Of a stretch of 52,926 bases of DNA, positions 24,274 through 32,674 are shown piece after piece. How positions within the stretch are numbered: the first letter of the stretch is position 1; each line of letters starts with the position of its first letter. A program made the translations under genes and the position numbers. Source of the DNA: UBA6136 sp041178325 (GTDB lineage: Bacteria; Pseudomonadota; Gammaproteobacteria; Methylococcales; Methylococcaceae); assembly GCA_041178325.1 (NCBI GenBank), contig JBEGVN010000004.1, forward strand, positions 1 to 52,926. The letters are read 5' to 3'. The notes below the pieces were generated by a model. It saw nothing but the letters and a program-made list of their open reading frames with translations, was not told the origin of the DNA and made no database searches.

Positions 24274-26765
24274 TAGGCGTCAGGCGCCGGGATGGCCTTG
24301 AGCTTCCAGATCTCTGCGTTGTACTCAAGAATGGTCCGGTCGGAAGAAAATTTTCCAGCAGCAGCGGTATTGAGAATGCTCATCCGCGTCCAGGTCTTTT
24401 CATCCTTGAAGGCCGCAGAGACCTTGCGCTGGGCTTCAATGTAGGCAGGAAAATCTTGCGCCGTCATCCAAGGGTCGCTAGGCGACTTGATGGCCTCGAC
24501 GATGGGTTCAAAAATTCCCGGTTCATCCGGATTGAAGAATCCGGCCTCAAGGAGCGCAATCACGCGGGAAAGGTCTTCATGGCCGCGAATGATTGCCGCA
24601 GGATCGTAGTGCGCCCGGGTCGCCTCGACTTCCTCGGCGGTCAGGCCAAAAAGGAAGAAATTCTCTTCGCCGACCTCTTCGCGCATTTCGATGTTCGCCC
24701 CGTCCAAAGTACCGATGGTCAGCGCACCGTTGAGCATGAACTTCATGTTGCCGGTTCCGGATGCTTCTTTGCCGGCGGTCGAAATCTGCTCTGAAAGGTC
24801 CGTTCCTGGACAAATGGTCTCCATCGCCGTAACCCGATAGTTCGGCAGAAAGACCACCTTCAGGCGATCGCCCACAAGAGGATCGGCATTGACCCGAGCG
24901 GCGATATTATTGATGAGCTTGATGATGCGCTTGGCCATCTGATAGCCCGGCGCCGCCTTGCCGCCGAAAAACACCACACGAGGAGTCCAATCCGCGGTGT
25001 CGCCCCGTCGAATTCTGTCATACAGGTGGATTACGTGAAGGGCATTGAGAAGCTGTCGCTTGTACTCATGGATCCTTTTGACCTGTGTATCAAAAAGGGC
25101 ATCCGGATGAAGGGTTATCCCCGTTTCTGCCTTGGCGTAGCGCACCAGCCGTTCTTTGTTGAGTTGCTTGACCTTGCGCCAGGCTTTCTGGAAACCGGGA
25201 TCGTCGGCATGACGTTTCAAACCCGAGAGTTTGCCAAGATCACGGGCCCACTCGGGACCGATGGTGTCATCCAGCAGTTTGGCAAGCTCAGGATTCGAGG
25301 CCGCAAGCCAACGCCTTGGCGTAATCCCGTTGGTCTTGTTATTGAATTTCCAGGGCCAAAGATCATGGAAATCACGGAACATGCCCTTGACCAAAAGGTC
25401 TGAATGAAGCGCGGCCACGCCATTGACAGAGAAACTGCCAACAATTGCAAGATAGGCCATGCGGACCTGCTGCTCCCAACCCTCTTCAATCAGCGACATC
25501 CGGGCCAAGCGATCGTTATCCCCCGGCCAACGGGCCGAGACTTCGCGCAAAAATCCCGCATTGATTTCGAAGATGATCTCAAGAAGACGCGGCAGGAGCT
25601 GCCTGAACAGGCGAACCGGCCATTTCTCAAGCGCTTCGGGAAGCAGGGTATGGTTGGTGTAGGCCATGGTCGAGCGCGTAATTTCCCAGGCCTGATCCCA
25701 GGGCAAACGATGTTCGTCCACCAGAATCCGCATCAACTCTGCCACGGCAATGGTGGGATGTGTGTCATTGAGCTGGAACACATTTTTTTCGGCGAACTGA
25801 CTGAAATCCTCGCCATGAACCTGGATCCAGGTCCTTACAACATCCTGAAGACTGGCGCTGGCCAGGAAGTACTGCTGCCGTAACCTGAGCTCCTTTCCAT
25901 TTTCGCTGGCGTCATTGGGATAGAGCACCATCGTGATATTTTCAGCCCGATTCTTGGATCGCACTGCCTCTGTATAGTCCCCAGCATTGAATTCACTCAA
26001 ACTGAACTCATCAGTGGCAGCGGCTTTCCAAAGCCTCAAGGTGTTGACCGTTCCATTGTCGAAACCCGGCACCGGAACGTCATAGGGAACCGCAAGCACA
26101 TCCTGCGTATCAACCCACCTAACCCGTTGCTCGGCATCCATCTCAGTTCGGCCACCAAAGCGAATCCTCGTGGTTAATTCAGGGCGCTCAAGCTCCCAAA
26201 CGTGGCCATTGCGAAGCCAATGATCCGGTTCCTCGAGTTGGTGACCCGACTCAATCAACTGCCGGAACATGCCATATTCGTAGCGAATACCGTATCCCGT
26301 CACCGGTAACTGGAGGGTTGCACAACTGTCGAGGAAACACGCCGCAAGCCGGCCCAACCCGCCATTGCCGAGCCCGGCATCATTTTCGATTTCTGCAAGC
26401 TCCTCAAGATCAAGGCCCAGCTGGTCCAAAGCCTTTTGCGTGGCTTTATCGAGGGCGAGATTGAGCATGGCATTTCTGAGGGTTCGCCCCATCAGAAACT
26501 CAAGCGAGAGGTAATAGGCCCTCCGACAGGTCGCCGCACGGTAAGTTTGCTGGGTATGCTTCCAGCGCTCCATCAGACGATCGCGAACCGTCAGTGCAAG
26601 CGCGGTATAGCTGTAGTGACTGGATTTACAGAAACGGTCACGACCTAGGGTATAGGTGAAGTGCTGGGAGACCCCAGAGGCAATATCCTTGGCCTTCATC
26701 CCAAGAGGACGGGTTTCAGTCAGGGCTTCACTGGGTTCACTGCGAATGAGATGTCGGGTGGGCAT
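24273..26765 (-). CDS. glgP: Glycogen/starch/alpha-glucan phosphorylase
   Basis: This enzyme phosphorolyses alpha-1,4-glucans to glucose 1-phosphate. The N-terminal blocks YYLSLEFLMGR and NDAGLGNGGLGRLAACFLDS are typical; the PLP Lys lies in EASGTGNMKFMLNGAL and the phosphate/glucose site in GTLDGANIE. With the ATG at 26765 it has 830 residues, the usual size; the frame is open a further 30 codons upstream with no family similarity. trmL follows with a 1-base overlap. No other glycogen gene is in the window. A perfect 14-base palindrome lies about 40 bases upstream. Confidence 0.95.
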   Translation of the reverse strand: MPTRHLIRSEPSEALTETRPLGMKAKDIASGVSQHFTYTLGRDRFCKSSHYSYTALALTVRDRLMERWKHTQQTYRAATCRRAYYLSLEFLMGRTLRNAMLNLALDKATQKALDQLGLDLEELAEIENDAGLGNGGLGRLAACFLDSCATLQLPVTGYGIRYEYGMFRQLIESGHQLEEPDHWLRNGHVWELERPELTTRIRFGGRTEMDAEQRVRWVDTQDVLAVPYDVPVPGFDNGTVNTLRLWKAAATDEFSLSEFNAGDYTEAVRSKNRAENITMVLYPNDASENGKELRLRQQYFLASASLQDVVRTWIQVHGEDFSQFAEKNVFQLNDTHPTIAVAELMRILVDEHRLPWDQAWEITRSTMAYTNHTLLPEALEKWPVRLFRQLLPRLLEIIFEINAGFLREVSARWPGDNDRLARMSLIEEGWEQQVRMAYLAIVGSFSVNGVAALHSDLLVKGMFRDFHDLWPWKFNNKTNGITPRRWLAASNPELAKLLDDTIGPEWARDLGKLSGLKRHADDPGFQKAWRKVKQLNKERLVRYAKAETGITLHPDALFDTQVKRIHEYKRQLLNALHVIHLYDRIRRGDTADWTPRVVFFGGKAAPGYQMAKRIIKLINNIAARVNADPLVGDRLKVVFLPNYRVTAMETICPGTDLSEQISTAGKEASGTGNMKFMLNGALTIGTLDGANIEMREEVGEENFFLFGLTAEEVEATRAHYDPAAIIRGHEDLSRVIALLEAGFFNPDEPGIFEPIVEAIKSPSDPWMTAQDFPAYIEAQRKVSAAFKDEKTWTRMSILNTAAAGKFSSDRTILEYNAEIWKLKAIPAPDA

Positions 26766-26803
26766 AATCAGGCTTCTGTCTTGGACTGTGAGGACGGCGG
26801 GGG

Positions 26804-26817
26804 CCATCAATTGATGG
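26804..26817. promoter_or_regulatory. 14-base perfect palindrome upstream of glgP
   Basis: CCATCAATTGATGG is a perfect dyad centred about 45 bases before the glgP start. Its size and place suit a repressor or activator operator, but no known consensus is matched and the binding protein is unknown. Confidence 0.4.
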
Positions 26818-26967
26818 TCTCGTCGATCCCGCTGAGGGCCCGACACCCCGCCCACCTGAGTTCTAAGGCACGATACGCGTGCCCCGACTCAGGGAACTGC
26901 GTCCATTATCGCATTTGGGGCCGCCAATTTTGACGCCAGAAAGGCAACCCCGAATTTCACAAATCGA

Positions 26968-28383
26968 TCAGACGTCGAGGTTGAGCTCGGCAATTTTTCG
27001 CGTCAGGGTGTTGCGCCCGTAACCCAAAAGCTTAGCCGCTTCCTGCCGACGCCCGCGGGTGGCCCCCAAAGCGGTCCGGATGAGGATGCTTTCAGCCGAC
27101 TCAATGGCCTCCTTGGCAATATTGACATGCCCTTGACGAAGCTCATCCTGAATCCATTCGCGAAGGGAATCCTGCCAGTTGCCATCGCCGGTCGGGACCG
27201 GCAGGTCCCTGCCTGTCTGCAAAAGTTCCGGCGGCAGATCATCGAGATGAACATCCTTACCTGCTGCCATAACCGTGATCCAACGGCAGGTATTCTCCAA
27301 TTGGCGAACATTACCGGGCCAATCGAGCGTGCAAAGGAAGTCCTCGACATCAGCCCGAAGCACTTTGGTTTCAGCCTTAATTTCGTGGCTGGCCTCGTGC
27401 AGGAAATGTTTGAGGAGCAGGGGAATGTCCTGACGGCGCTCCCGAAGGGGCGGGAGATGAATCCGGATAACGTTGAGTCGGTGGTAAAGATCTTCGCGGA
27501 AACGTCCCTCAGCCACCAGTTGATCCAGATTCTGATGGGTCGCCGCAATGATGCGCACGTCCACCTTCACGGGGGCATGGGCACCAATCGGGAAAAATTC
27601 GCCATCGGCCAAAACGCGAAGAAGTCGGGTCTGAAGCTCAGCCGGCATATCCCCGATTTCATCGAGAAAAAGGGTTCCTCCATCCGCCTGCTCAAAACGC
27701 CCCGCCCTTCGGGCCTGAGCACCAGTAAAGGCGCCCCGCTCATGACCAAAGAGCTCCGACTCCAGGAGATCTCTCGGAATGGCTGCCATATTCAGGGCGA
27801 TAAAGGGCTGAGCTGCTCTTGGGCTATGGCGATGCAGCGCCTTGGCCACGAGTTCCTTGCCAGTGCCCGATTCGCCGTTGATCAGAACGGTGATATGAGA
27901 GCGCGCCAAACGGGCGATGGCACGAAACACTTCCTGCATGGAAGGCGCTGCGCCAATGATTTCGGGGGTCGCCTCGGAAGCCATTACCGGCTCCCGCTGG
28001 AGCCTCAGGTTTCTTGCCTGCGCGCAGGCACGCTGAACACGGTCAACGGCCTCATCAATATCAAACGGCTTGGGAAGGTACTCGAAGGCGCCGCCATGGA
28101 AGGCAGAGACTGCGCTTTCAAGATCCGAGTGGGCCGTCATGACAATCACAGGAAGCCCCGGATAGCTCTCCTGGATGCGCTTAAGAAGACTCAGGCCATC
28201 CAGGCCTGGCATGCGAATATCCGTAATGATGGCATCGGGAATAATCCCGTTCAGCTCCTCCAACAGGAGATCAGCATTTGAAAAACTGCGAGTCTTGATG
28301 CCCGCCTTCTCAAGGGCCTTCTCGAGGACCCAGCGGATCGACCGATCATCGTCGACGATCCAGACCTCATCCACCTTGTTCAT
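26968..28383 (-). CDS. ntrC: Nitrogen regulation response regulator NtrC
   Basis: A sigma-54-dependent activator of 471 residues. The receiver has the acidic pair near residue 11 and the phosphoacceptor D55 (ITDIRMPG), with Lys in YLPKPFD. The AAA+ domain carries GESGTGKE, the sigma-54 contact GAFTGA, and DEIGDMP. The C-terminus is a Fis-type helix-turn-helix (KLLGYGRNTLTRKIAEL). It activates nitrogen-assimilation genes when phosphorylated by NtrB. The ATG at 28383 overlaps ntrB by 17 bases; a TTG two codons earlier is less likely. Confidence 0.95.
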   Translation of the reverse strand: MNKVDEVWIVDDDRSIRWVLEKALEKAGIKTRSFSNADLLLEELNGIIPDAIITDIRMPGLDGLSLLKRIQESYPGLPVIVMTAHSDLESAVSAFHGGAFEYLPKPFDIDEAVDRVQRACAQARNLRLQREPVMASEATPEIIGAAPSMQEVFRAIARLARSHITVLINGESGTGKELVAKALHRHSPRAAQPFIALNMAAIPRDLLESELFGHERGAFTGAQARRAGRFEQADGGTLFLDEIGDMPAELQTRLLRVLADGEFFPIGAHAPVKVDVRIIAATHQNLDQLVAEGRFREDLYHRLNVIRIHLPPLRERRQDIPLLLKHFLHEASHEIKAETKVLRADVEDFLCTLDWPGNVRQLENTCRWITVMAAGKDVHLDDLPPELLQTGRDLPVPTGDGNWQDSLREWIQDELRQGHVNIAKEAIESAESILIRTALGATRGRRQEAAKLLGYGRNTLTRKIAELNLDV

Positions 28384-29449
28384 GGGCAAGCTCCAACGGC
28401 AAATAAATGGAAAAAACGGTATGACCCGGTTCGCTCGTACACTCGATCAGTCCACCATGCTGATTGATGAGGGACTGCGCAATTGAGAGCCCGAGTCCCG
28501 TACCCTCGGCCCTCCCGGTGACCATGGGGTAGAAAATTTGCCCCATCAGCCCTGGAGGGATACCGGGGCCATCATCGTGGATCTCAATTTTGACGGCCAT
28601 TCGATTGCGTCGATGACCAATAGTGACCTGACGGTCAATCCGGGTTTTGATCTGAATCCGGCCGCGTACCCCGACCGCCTGAGCCGCATTGCGAACGATA
28701 TTCAGGATCGCCTGGATTAGGAGATCACCATCACCCATGACCGACGGAATACTGGGGTCATAGTCGCGGTCAATGATGACTCCGGCAGGTGCCTCGACCT
28801 GGACCAGTTGGCGAACGCGCTCGAGAATCTTGTGAATATTGATCGACTCCATGGTCAGCGGCTTATTGGGACCGAGCATTCGGTCCACCAGCGACTGCAA
28901 TCGATCGGATTCGTCCATGATGATGCGGGTGTATTCGCGCAAATCCGCATCTGGAAGCTCGCGTTCCAGGAGCTGGGCAGCCCCCCGAATCCCTCCCAGA
29001 GGATTTTTGATTTCGTGGGCCAACCCCCGCAGTAACATGCGCCCGGCATTCTGCTGAGCAAGAATCTGCTCTTCCATGGAAATGCGCAGATGCCGATCCA
29101 GCTGCTCAATCTGGACGAGAACCATGTCGACCTGACCGTTCTCCTGGACCGGCACAACAGTGAGATTGACCGTCACCGGTTGGGACGGTGTTCCCAGCGT
29201 GAGGTTCCGCTTGGTGAGCGTTTCGCCTCGCAGCATCGCTCGCTTGAAATCCGCTTCAATAGCCCGGTCACTCAGGCCGAAAATAGACCGGGCCCGCATT
29301 CCCTGAACCTGGCGGGCACTCACAGCGAAAAGCATCTCACCGGCCGAATTGATGTAAACCAACCGATTACCGGTATCGAAGACCAGAACAGCATCGGTCA
29401 GATGATCCAGAATCCTAGGATTTTGATTGATCGGGAGGTTCGCGCTCAT
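28367..29449 (-). CDS. ntrB: Nitrogen regulation sensor histidine kinase NtrB
   Basis: The 360-residue kinase/phosphatase partner of NtrC. A PAS domain (about residues 11-125) precedes the H box with H145 in GLAHEIKNPLGGIRGAAQLL, then the N box (ILNIVRNAAQAV) and G boxes (IHDDGPGIP, GTGLGLSIAQ). There is no membrane segment, so it is cytosolic, as expected for a kinase controlled by PII proteins. ntrC overlaps its 3' end by 17 bases. glnA, often upstream of ntrB, is not here; the bufferin operon ends upstream instead. Confidence 0.95.
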   Translation of the reverse strand: MSANLPINQNPRILDHLTDAVLVFDTGNRLVYINSAGEMLFAVSARQVQGMRARSIFGLSDRAIEADFKRAMLRGETLTKRNLTLGTPSQPVTVNLTVVPVQENGQVDMVLVQIEQLDRHLRISMEEQILAQQNAGRMLLRGLAHEIKNPLGGIRGAAQLLERELPDADLREYTRIIMDESDRLQSLVDRMLGPNKPLTMESINIHKILERVRQLVQVEAPAGVIIDRDYDPSIPSVMGDGDLLIQAILNIVRNAAQAVGVRGRIQIKTRIDRQVTIGHRRNRMAVKIEIHDDGPGIPPGLMGQIFYPMVTGRAEGTGLGLSIAQSLINQHGGLIECTSEPGHTVFSIYLPLELAHEQGG

Positions 29450-29557
29450 GTCGACTCATAAGCAATAAAGGGGCCAGAGCGTACACAGCGGACCCCCGGA
29501 CTCAGGAGATCCCAAGGCCACCTCATGATGCACCATTTCAGTGCGGTATGGTGAAAC

Positions 29558-29578
29558 AAAAAAGCCCCAAAATGGGGC
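29558..29578 (-). terminator. Terminator of the bufferin operon
   Basis: A GCCCC/GGGGC stem (29564-29568 with 29574-29578) with a 5-base loop is followed on the minus strand by six Ts (29563 down to 29558). It starts 11 bases after the bufC stop and separates buf from ntrB. Confidence 0.85.
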
Positions 29579-29588
29579 AATCAAAAGG

Positions 29589-30362
29589 TCAGATCGGAAT
29601 AAGGGGAGGTTCTGGGGCAACGGCACCTTTCTGATGAAGGTCCCGCATCAAATCAGCACCGAACCCCAAGACCTTGGACGCATCGGGATGGCCGATTTCG
29701 CGCGCCAACTGCCCGAGAATCTCGGAGAGCTCATCTTCCCCAGCGGATTCCAGTGACTGAAGAAGGCGATGTGTCACCGGATTAAGCTCAAGAAAATGGA
29801 CCAACTCATCACGCCCCCGGTAAACCAAAAGCTGAACCGGATTTTCATCAGGCACTTGCGGTTGATGATCCGGACCTATTGTTTGGACCGGATAGGGATA
29901 ACTCAACAGCCAAGCGACTTCGGAGACCCTGGGCCTAAAACCCAGAGGATTCTCCATGAAATCCAAATTCAGAACTGGCGGATCGGATTCTCGAACAGAG
30001 AGGGCCAACTCAACCCACTCGTAATGAGCCAAGGCCTTAAGAAAGGGTAAATCTCCCGGACGCGTTCCGCGCTCTGAAACGAGATAGGTGACAAATTCGC
30101 CGGCAATCTCAACGAAGAGCGGGGTTGTGGCAACGTGCTCCCGGTAGAAATCCCTGACCAAAGCAGACCATCTTGGCCCCTCAAGAATCGCATGCAGCAC
30201 CGGAAAACCGGTACGCATGAAACTCTCAACATTATTGAAAAAAAGCTCCCGATAGACATTCATGCGATCAGACGACACATCAGAAGGCTCGGGCACCCCC
30301 TCCGGATTGCGGATGTGAGCCGCAAAGGCCTTTTGAATCTCGTGGAGAGAATCGCTGCTCAT
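29589..30362 (-). CDS. bufC: Bufferin operon protein BufC (DUF2063)
   Basis: The 257-residue protein belongs to DUF2063 (NGO1945-like), the partner of DUF692 enzymes. The N-terminal domain has the family pattern IQKAFAAHIRNPE, then RMNVYRELFFNNVESFMRTGFPVL, and a C-terminal beta-rich half follows. In studied bufferin systems it acts as the RiPP-recognition partner that brings the BufA precursor to the BufB oxidase. The ATG overlaps the bufB stop (ATGA). It is cytosolic and the last gene of the operon. Confidence 0.88.
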   Translation of the reverse strand: MSSDSLHEIQKAFAAHIRNPEGVPEPSDVSSDRMNVYRELFFNNVESFMRTGFPVLHAILEGPRWSALVRDFYREHVATTPLFVEIAGEFVTYLVSERGTRPGDLPFLKALAHYEWVELALSVRESDPPVLNLDFMENPLGFRPRVSEVAWLLSYPYPVQTIGPDHQPQVPDENPVQLLVYRGRDELVHFLELNPVTHRLLQSLESAGEDELSEILGQLAREIGHPDASKVLGFGADLMRDLHQKGAVAPEPPLIPI

Positions 30363-31210
30363 CTCTCTTGAACTTCTGATGAAGAATGCCGCATCTGAAC
30401 ATCACGGATCGATGCCACCTCCAGCAACAACTCCTCCAGAGGGGGAAGGTTGAAGTCACGCTCGAGCAAGGTCGGCAAAACCCCCATGGCACCATAAACC
30501 TCATCCAAAAGGGTCCAAACCGGATCTACCAGGGGAGCGCCGTGCGTGTCGATGAGCAAATCCTCAGCTTCGACATAGTGACCGGCCACATGCAGCCCGA
30601 CAATGCGCTCTATCGGCATTCGGGCGAGAAAATCTCTGGCATCGTAGCGGTGGTTGACGCTGTTGACATAAACGTTGTTGACGTCCAGAAGAAGGCCACA
30701 ATCCGCCTCTTCCAGCACGGCCCGTACAAACGCAGCCTCGTCCATGGCCTGCCCGGGCGCCGCATAGTAGGAAACATTCTCGATGGCAATTCTGCGCCCG
30801 AGTATGTCCTGGGTCGTCCGGATTCGCGCGGCAACATGCCGTATCGCCTCTTCGGTAAAGGGGATAGGCATAAGATCATAGAGATGACCCTGATCGCTGC
30901 AGTAACTTAAGTGCTCGCTGTAACCTAGGATTCCATGATCCTCGATAAAAGCGCGAAGTTCGGTGATGAAGTCGGTATCCAAAGGATCCTGACTTCCAAG
31001 GGAGAGAGAGAGACCATGGGCGACAAAAGGATGCCGCTCCGTTAGATGTCGAAAGAGGCGACCAAGTCGTCCGCCAACCCGCATCCAATTCTCCGGCGCG
31101 ATTTCAAGGAAATCGACCGGCAGGAAATCCCGCTCGGCGAATTCATCCAGATGGGCTCGCCTGAGCCCGAGCCCGACACCCTGAAGATGTCGGGAATGGC
31201 CGGATGTCAT
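30359..31210 (-). CDS. bufB: Multinuclear non-haem iron oxidase BufB (DUF692)
   Basis: A DUF692/MNIO TIM-barrel enzyme of 283 residues, related to MbnB. Candidate iron ligands are visible: H65 (VAHGLSLSLGS), H100 (YSEHLSYC), E144 (IAIENVSYY), D176 (LLLDVNNVYVN), H207 (GLHVAGH) and D221-H223 (IDTHG). In bufferin systems such enzymes modify Cys of the BufA precursor to copper-binding heterocycles. The start at 31210 is the first ATG with family similarity; the frame is open to 31285, where it would overlap bufA. The Shine-Dalgarno is weak. Confidence 0.92.
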   Translation of the reverse strand: MTSGHSRHLQGVGLGLRRAHLDEFAERDFLPVDFLEIAPENWMRVGGRLGRLFRHLTERHPFVAHGLSLSLGSQDPLDTDFITELRAFIEDHGILGYSEHLSYCSDQGHLYDLMPIPFTEEAIRHVAARIRTTQDILGRRIAIENVSYYAAPGQAMDEAAFVRAVLEEADCGLLLDVNNVYVNSVNHRYDARDFLARMPIERIVGLHVAGHYVEAEDLLIDTHGAPLVDPVWTLLDEVYGAMGVLPTLLERDFNLPPLEELLLEVASIRDVQMRHSSSEVQER

Positions 31211-31238
31211 GGTCCGAACGGGCAATCCGGAAGCAGCT

Positions 31239-31571
31239 TTACTTAGCCTGCTGAGGAGCAGCAGGGGCTGCAGGCGCCTGTCCACCCATGTTCATGCCGG
31301 CGCACTTGCCTTCCATAGCCTTCTGGGGCTCAGCAGGAGCGGCCTTCTGCATCATGGCACCGCAGTTCATGCTGCCAGAATTCATCTTGGCGCCGCCACA
31401 CTTGCCTTCACCACAAACCATTTCCTTGCCGTCCTTGCCAGCTTCAGCCAGTTGAACGTAGCCGCTTGCGAGCTCCTTGAGGGCAAAAGGATTTTCGGAA
31501 GCCTGCGCTGATCCGGCCAGAGTAGATGCAACAGCGGCACCAATCAGGGTCGTCATCGTGGTCTTGTTCAT
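31239..31571 (-). CDS. bufA: Bufferin precursor peptide BufA (DUF2282-like)
   Basis: The 110-residue precursor starts with a Sec signal (MNKTTMTTLIGAAVASTLAG, cleavage probably after AQA at residue 24), so the product is periplasmic. Four Cys are present: C53 and C58 (CGEGKC), C70 (SMNCG) and C90 (EGKCAG). The two EGKC motifs are the hallmark of bufferins, which bind copper after BufB/BufC modification. The Met-rich surroundings fit copper. The C-terminus is a Pro/Ala/Gln tail. The ATG at 31571 has GAGAG at good spacing; a longer open frame upstream has no family similarity. Confidence 0.88.
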   Translation of the reverse strand: MNKTTMTTLIGAAVASTLAGSAQASENPFALKELASGYVQLAEAGKDGKEMVCGEGKCGGAKMNSGSMNCGAMMQKAAPAEPQKAMEGKCAGMNMGGQAPAAPAAPQQAK

Positions 31572-31620
31572 GTTGTGACTCTCTATTATTGAAGTGGACA
31601 AATCATGTGCGGTGTTATTT

Positions 31621-31643
31621 GAGAATCCCCGGCAGGGATCCTC
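31621..31643 (-). promoter_or_regulatory. Imperfect hairpin in the bufA leader
   Basis: GAG-A-ATCCC pairs with GGGAT-C-CTC around a 5-base loop with one mismatch, about 50 bases before bufA. It may affect leader stability; the role is unknown. Confidence 0.3.
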
Positions 31644-31724
31644 ACAGCACGAAGAACGCGCCATTTTCACATAATGGCAGCCACGCTGTCTCCCATGACC
31701 GTCGATGAACACCGAACTCCGAGC

Positions 31725-31754
31725 CTTTGACCTTTCGAAATGGAAACCGTTCCC
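31725..31754 (-). promoter_or_regulatory. ECF-sigma-type promoter candidate for buf operon
   Basis: On the minus strand GGGAACGG (31747-31754) and GGTCAAAG (31725-31732) give the GGAAC-N17-GTC pattern of ECF-sigma promoters. Bufferin operons are known ECF targets in other bacteria, but no sigma gene is in this window. The leader would be about 145 bases, which is long, so this is only a candidate. Confidence 0.4.
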
Positions 31755-31830
31755 GGCTTCCGCTATGCTCTAAGGGCAATAGGACTTGTACGCCGAACAT
31801 CGGCAAACCCTGAACCCGAAGAGGCTACTG

Positions 31831-32019
31831 ATGTACTGCCGCCACTGTGGACATGAAGTAAAGGACAAAGCGGTGATCTGCAGCAATTGCGGGACCCCGA
31901 TTCACGATAACGCAGAACCTGTCGAGAGAGACACCCCTCGCTGGAACTGGTTCACAATGTTTGTGACGCTCGGGGTCGTGATGCTGCTTCTGCTGATTGC
32001 GATTATTGCCGGACTCTGA
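31831..32019 (+). CDS. Small zinc-ribbon protein with one membrane helix
   Basis: A 62-residue protein. Residues 1-20 hold two Cys pairs (CRHC and CSNC) that form a short zinc ribbon, as in the zinc_ribbon_2 family, and the last 25 residues are a single hydrophobic helix ending at the stop. The ribbon probably faces the cytoplasm. The ATG at 31831 has GAAGAGG in front. It is divergent from bufA, with about 260 bases between them that hold the buf promoter candidate. A link to metal handling is possible but not shown. Confidence 0.8.
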   Translation: MYCRHCGHEVKDKAVICSNCGTPIHDNAEPVERDTPRWNWFTMFVTLGVVMLLLLIAIIAGL

Positions 32020-32033
32020 GGACGACAGGGCCT

Positions 32034-32579
32034 CTATACCCTGAGGAAATGCTGACGGTAATAGCGCAATTCCTCTATGGACTCCCGGATATCATCCAGC
32101 GCCCGGTGGCGTCCCGTCTTTTGGACCCCCTGAGCGACCTGCGGAGCCCATCGGGCCGCAAGCTCCTTGAGCGTGGAGACATCCAGGTTTCGGTAGTGAA
32201 AATATTTTTCCAATTGAGGCATGCCACGCGCCAAAAAACGGCGATCCTGACAGATACTGTTGCCGCAGATGGGGGATACCCCCTCGGGAACCCAGGACTT
32301 CAAAAAGTCGATGGTTTTTTGCTCTGCGTCTTCTACCGAAACAGCACTGGAGAGGACCCGATCAATCAGACCGGAGCGGCCATGATGAGCCTGATTCCAT
32401 TCATCCATGGCATCCAGAGCAGCCTTGGGCTGATGGATAGCAAGTTCAGGCCCTTCCGCGAGGACATTCAGATCAGCGTCCGTGACGATGGTCGCAATTT
32501 CAAGAATGACGTCGGTGAGAGGATTAAGACCGGTCATTTCAAGATCGATCCAGATCAAGTTCTGGGAATTTAGGGGCAT
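32034..32579 (-). CDS. orn: Oligoribonuclease
   Basis: A DEDDh 3'-5' exonuclease of 181 residues that degrades 2-5 nt RNA and pGpG, essential in many gammaproteobacteria. It starts MPLNSQNLIWIDLEMTGLNP (motif with the first D and E), then SICQDRRFLARGMP with the second Asp, and ends with HRALDDIRESIEELRYYR (H and D). Normal length. It is divergent from the M48 protease gene, as in other gammaproteobacteria where orn and rsgA are neighbours. Confidence 0.97.
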   Translation of the reverse strand: MPLNSQNLIWIDLEMTGLNPLTDVILEIATIVTDADLNVLAEGPELAIHQPKAALDAMDEWNQAHHGRSGLIDRVLSSAVSVEDAEQKTIDFLKSWVPEGVSPICGNSICQDRRFLARGMPQLEKYFHYRNLDVSTLKELAARWAPQVAQGVQKTGRHRALDDIRESIEELRYYRQHFLRV

Positions 32580-32674
32580 GGTTTGGAGTCAAAGAGTCAA
32601 GATTGAGGCCGAAACTTCCCCTGTAGGGAATTCGGATGACACAAAAGGCACATTGTGCCGGGAAATTAAAAACG

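Noticed and set aside
27127..28281. 384-codon open frame opposite ntrC
   Set aside because: Antisense to a complete NtrC with intact motifs; a by-product of the codon bias of this GC-rich genome.
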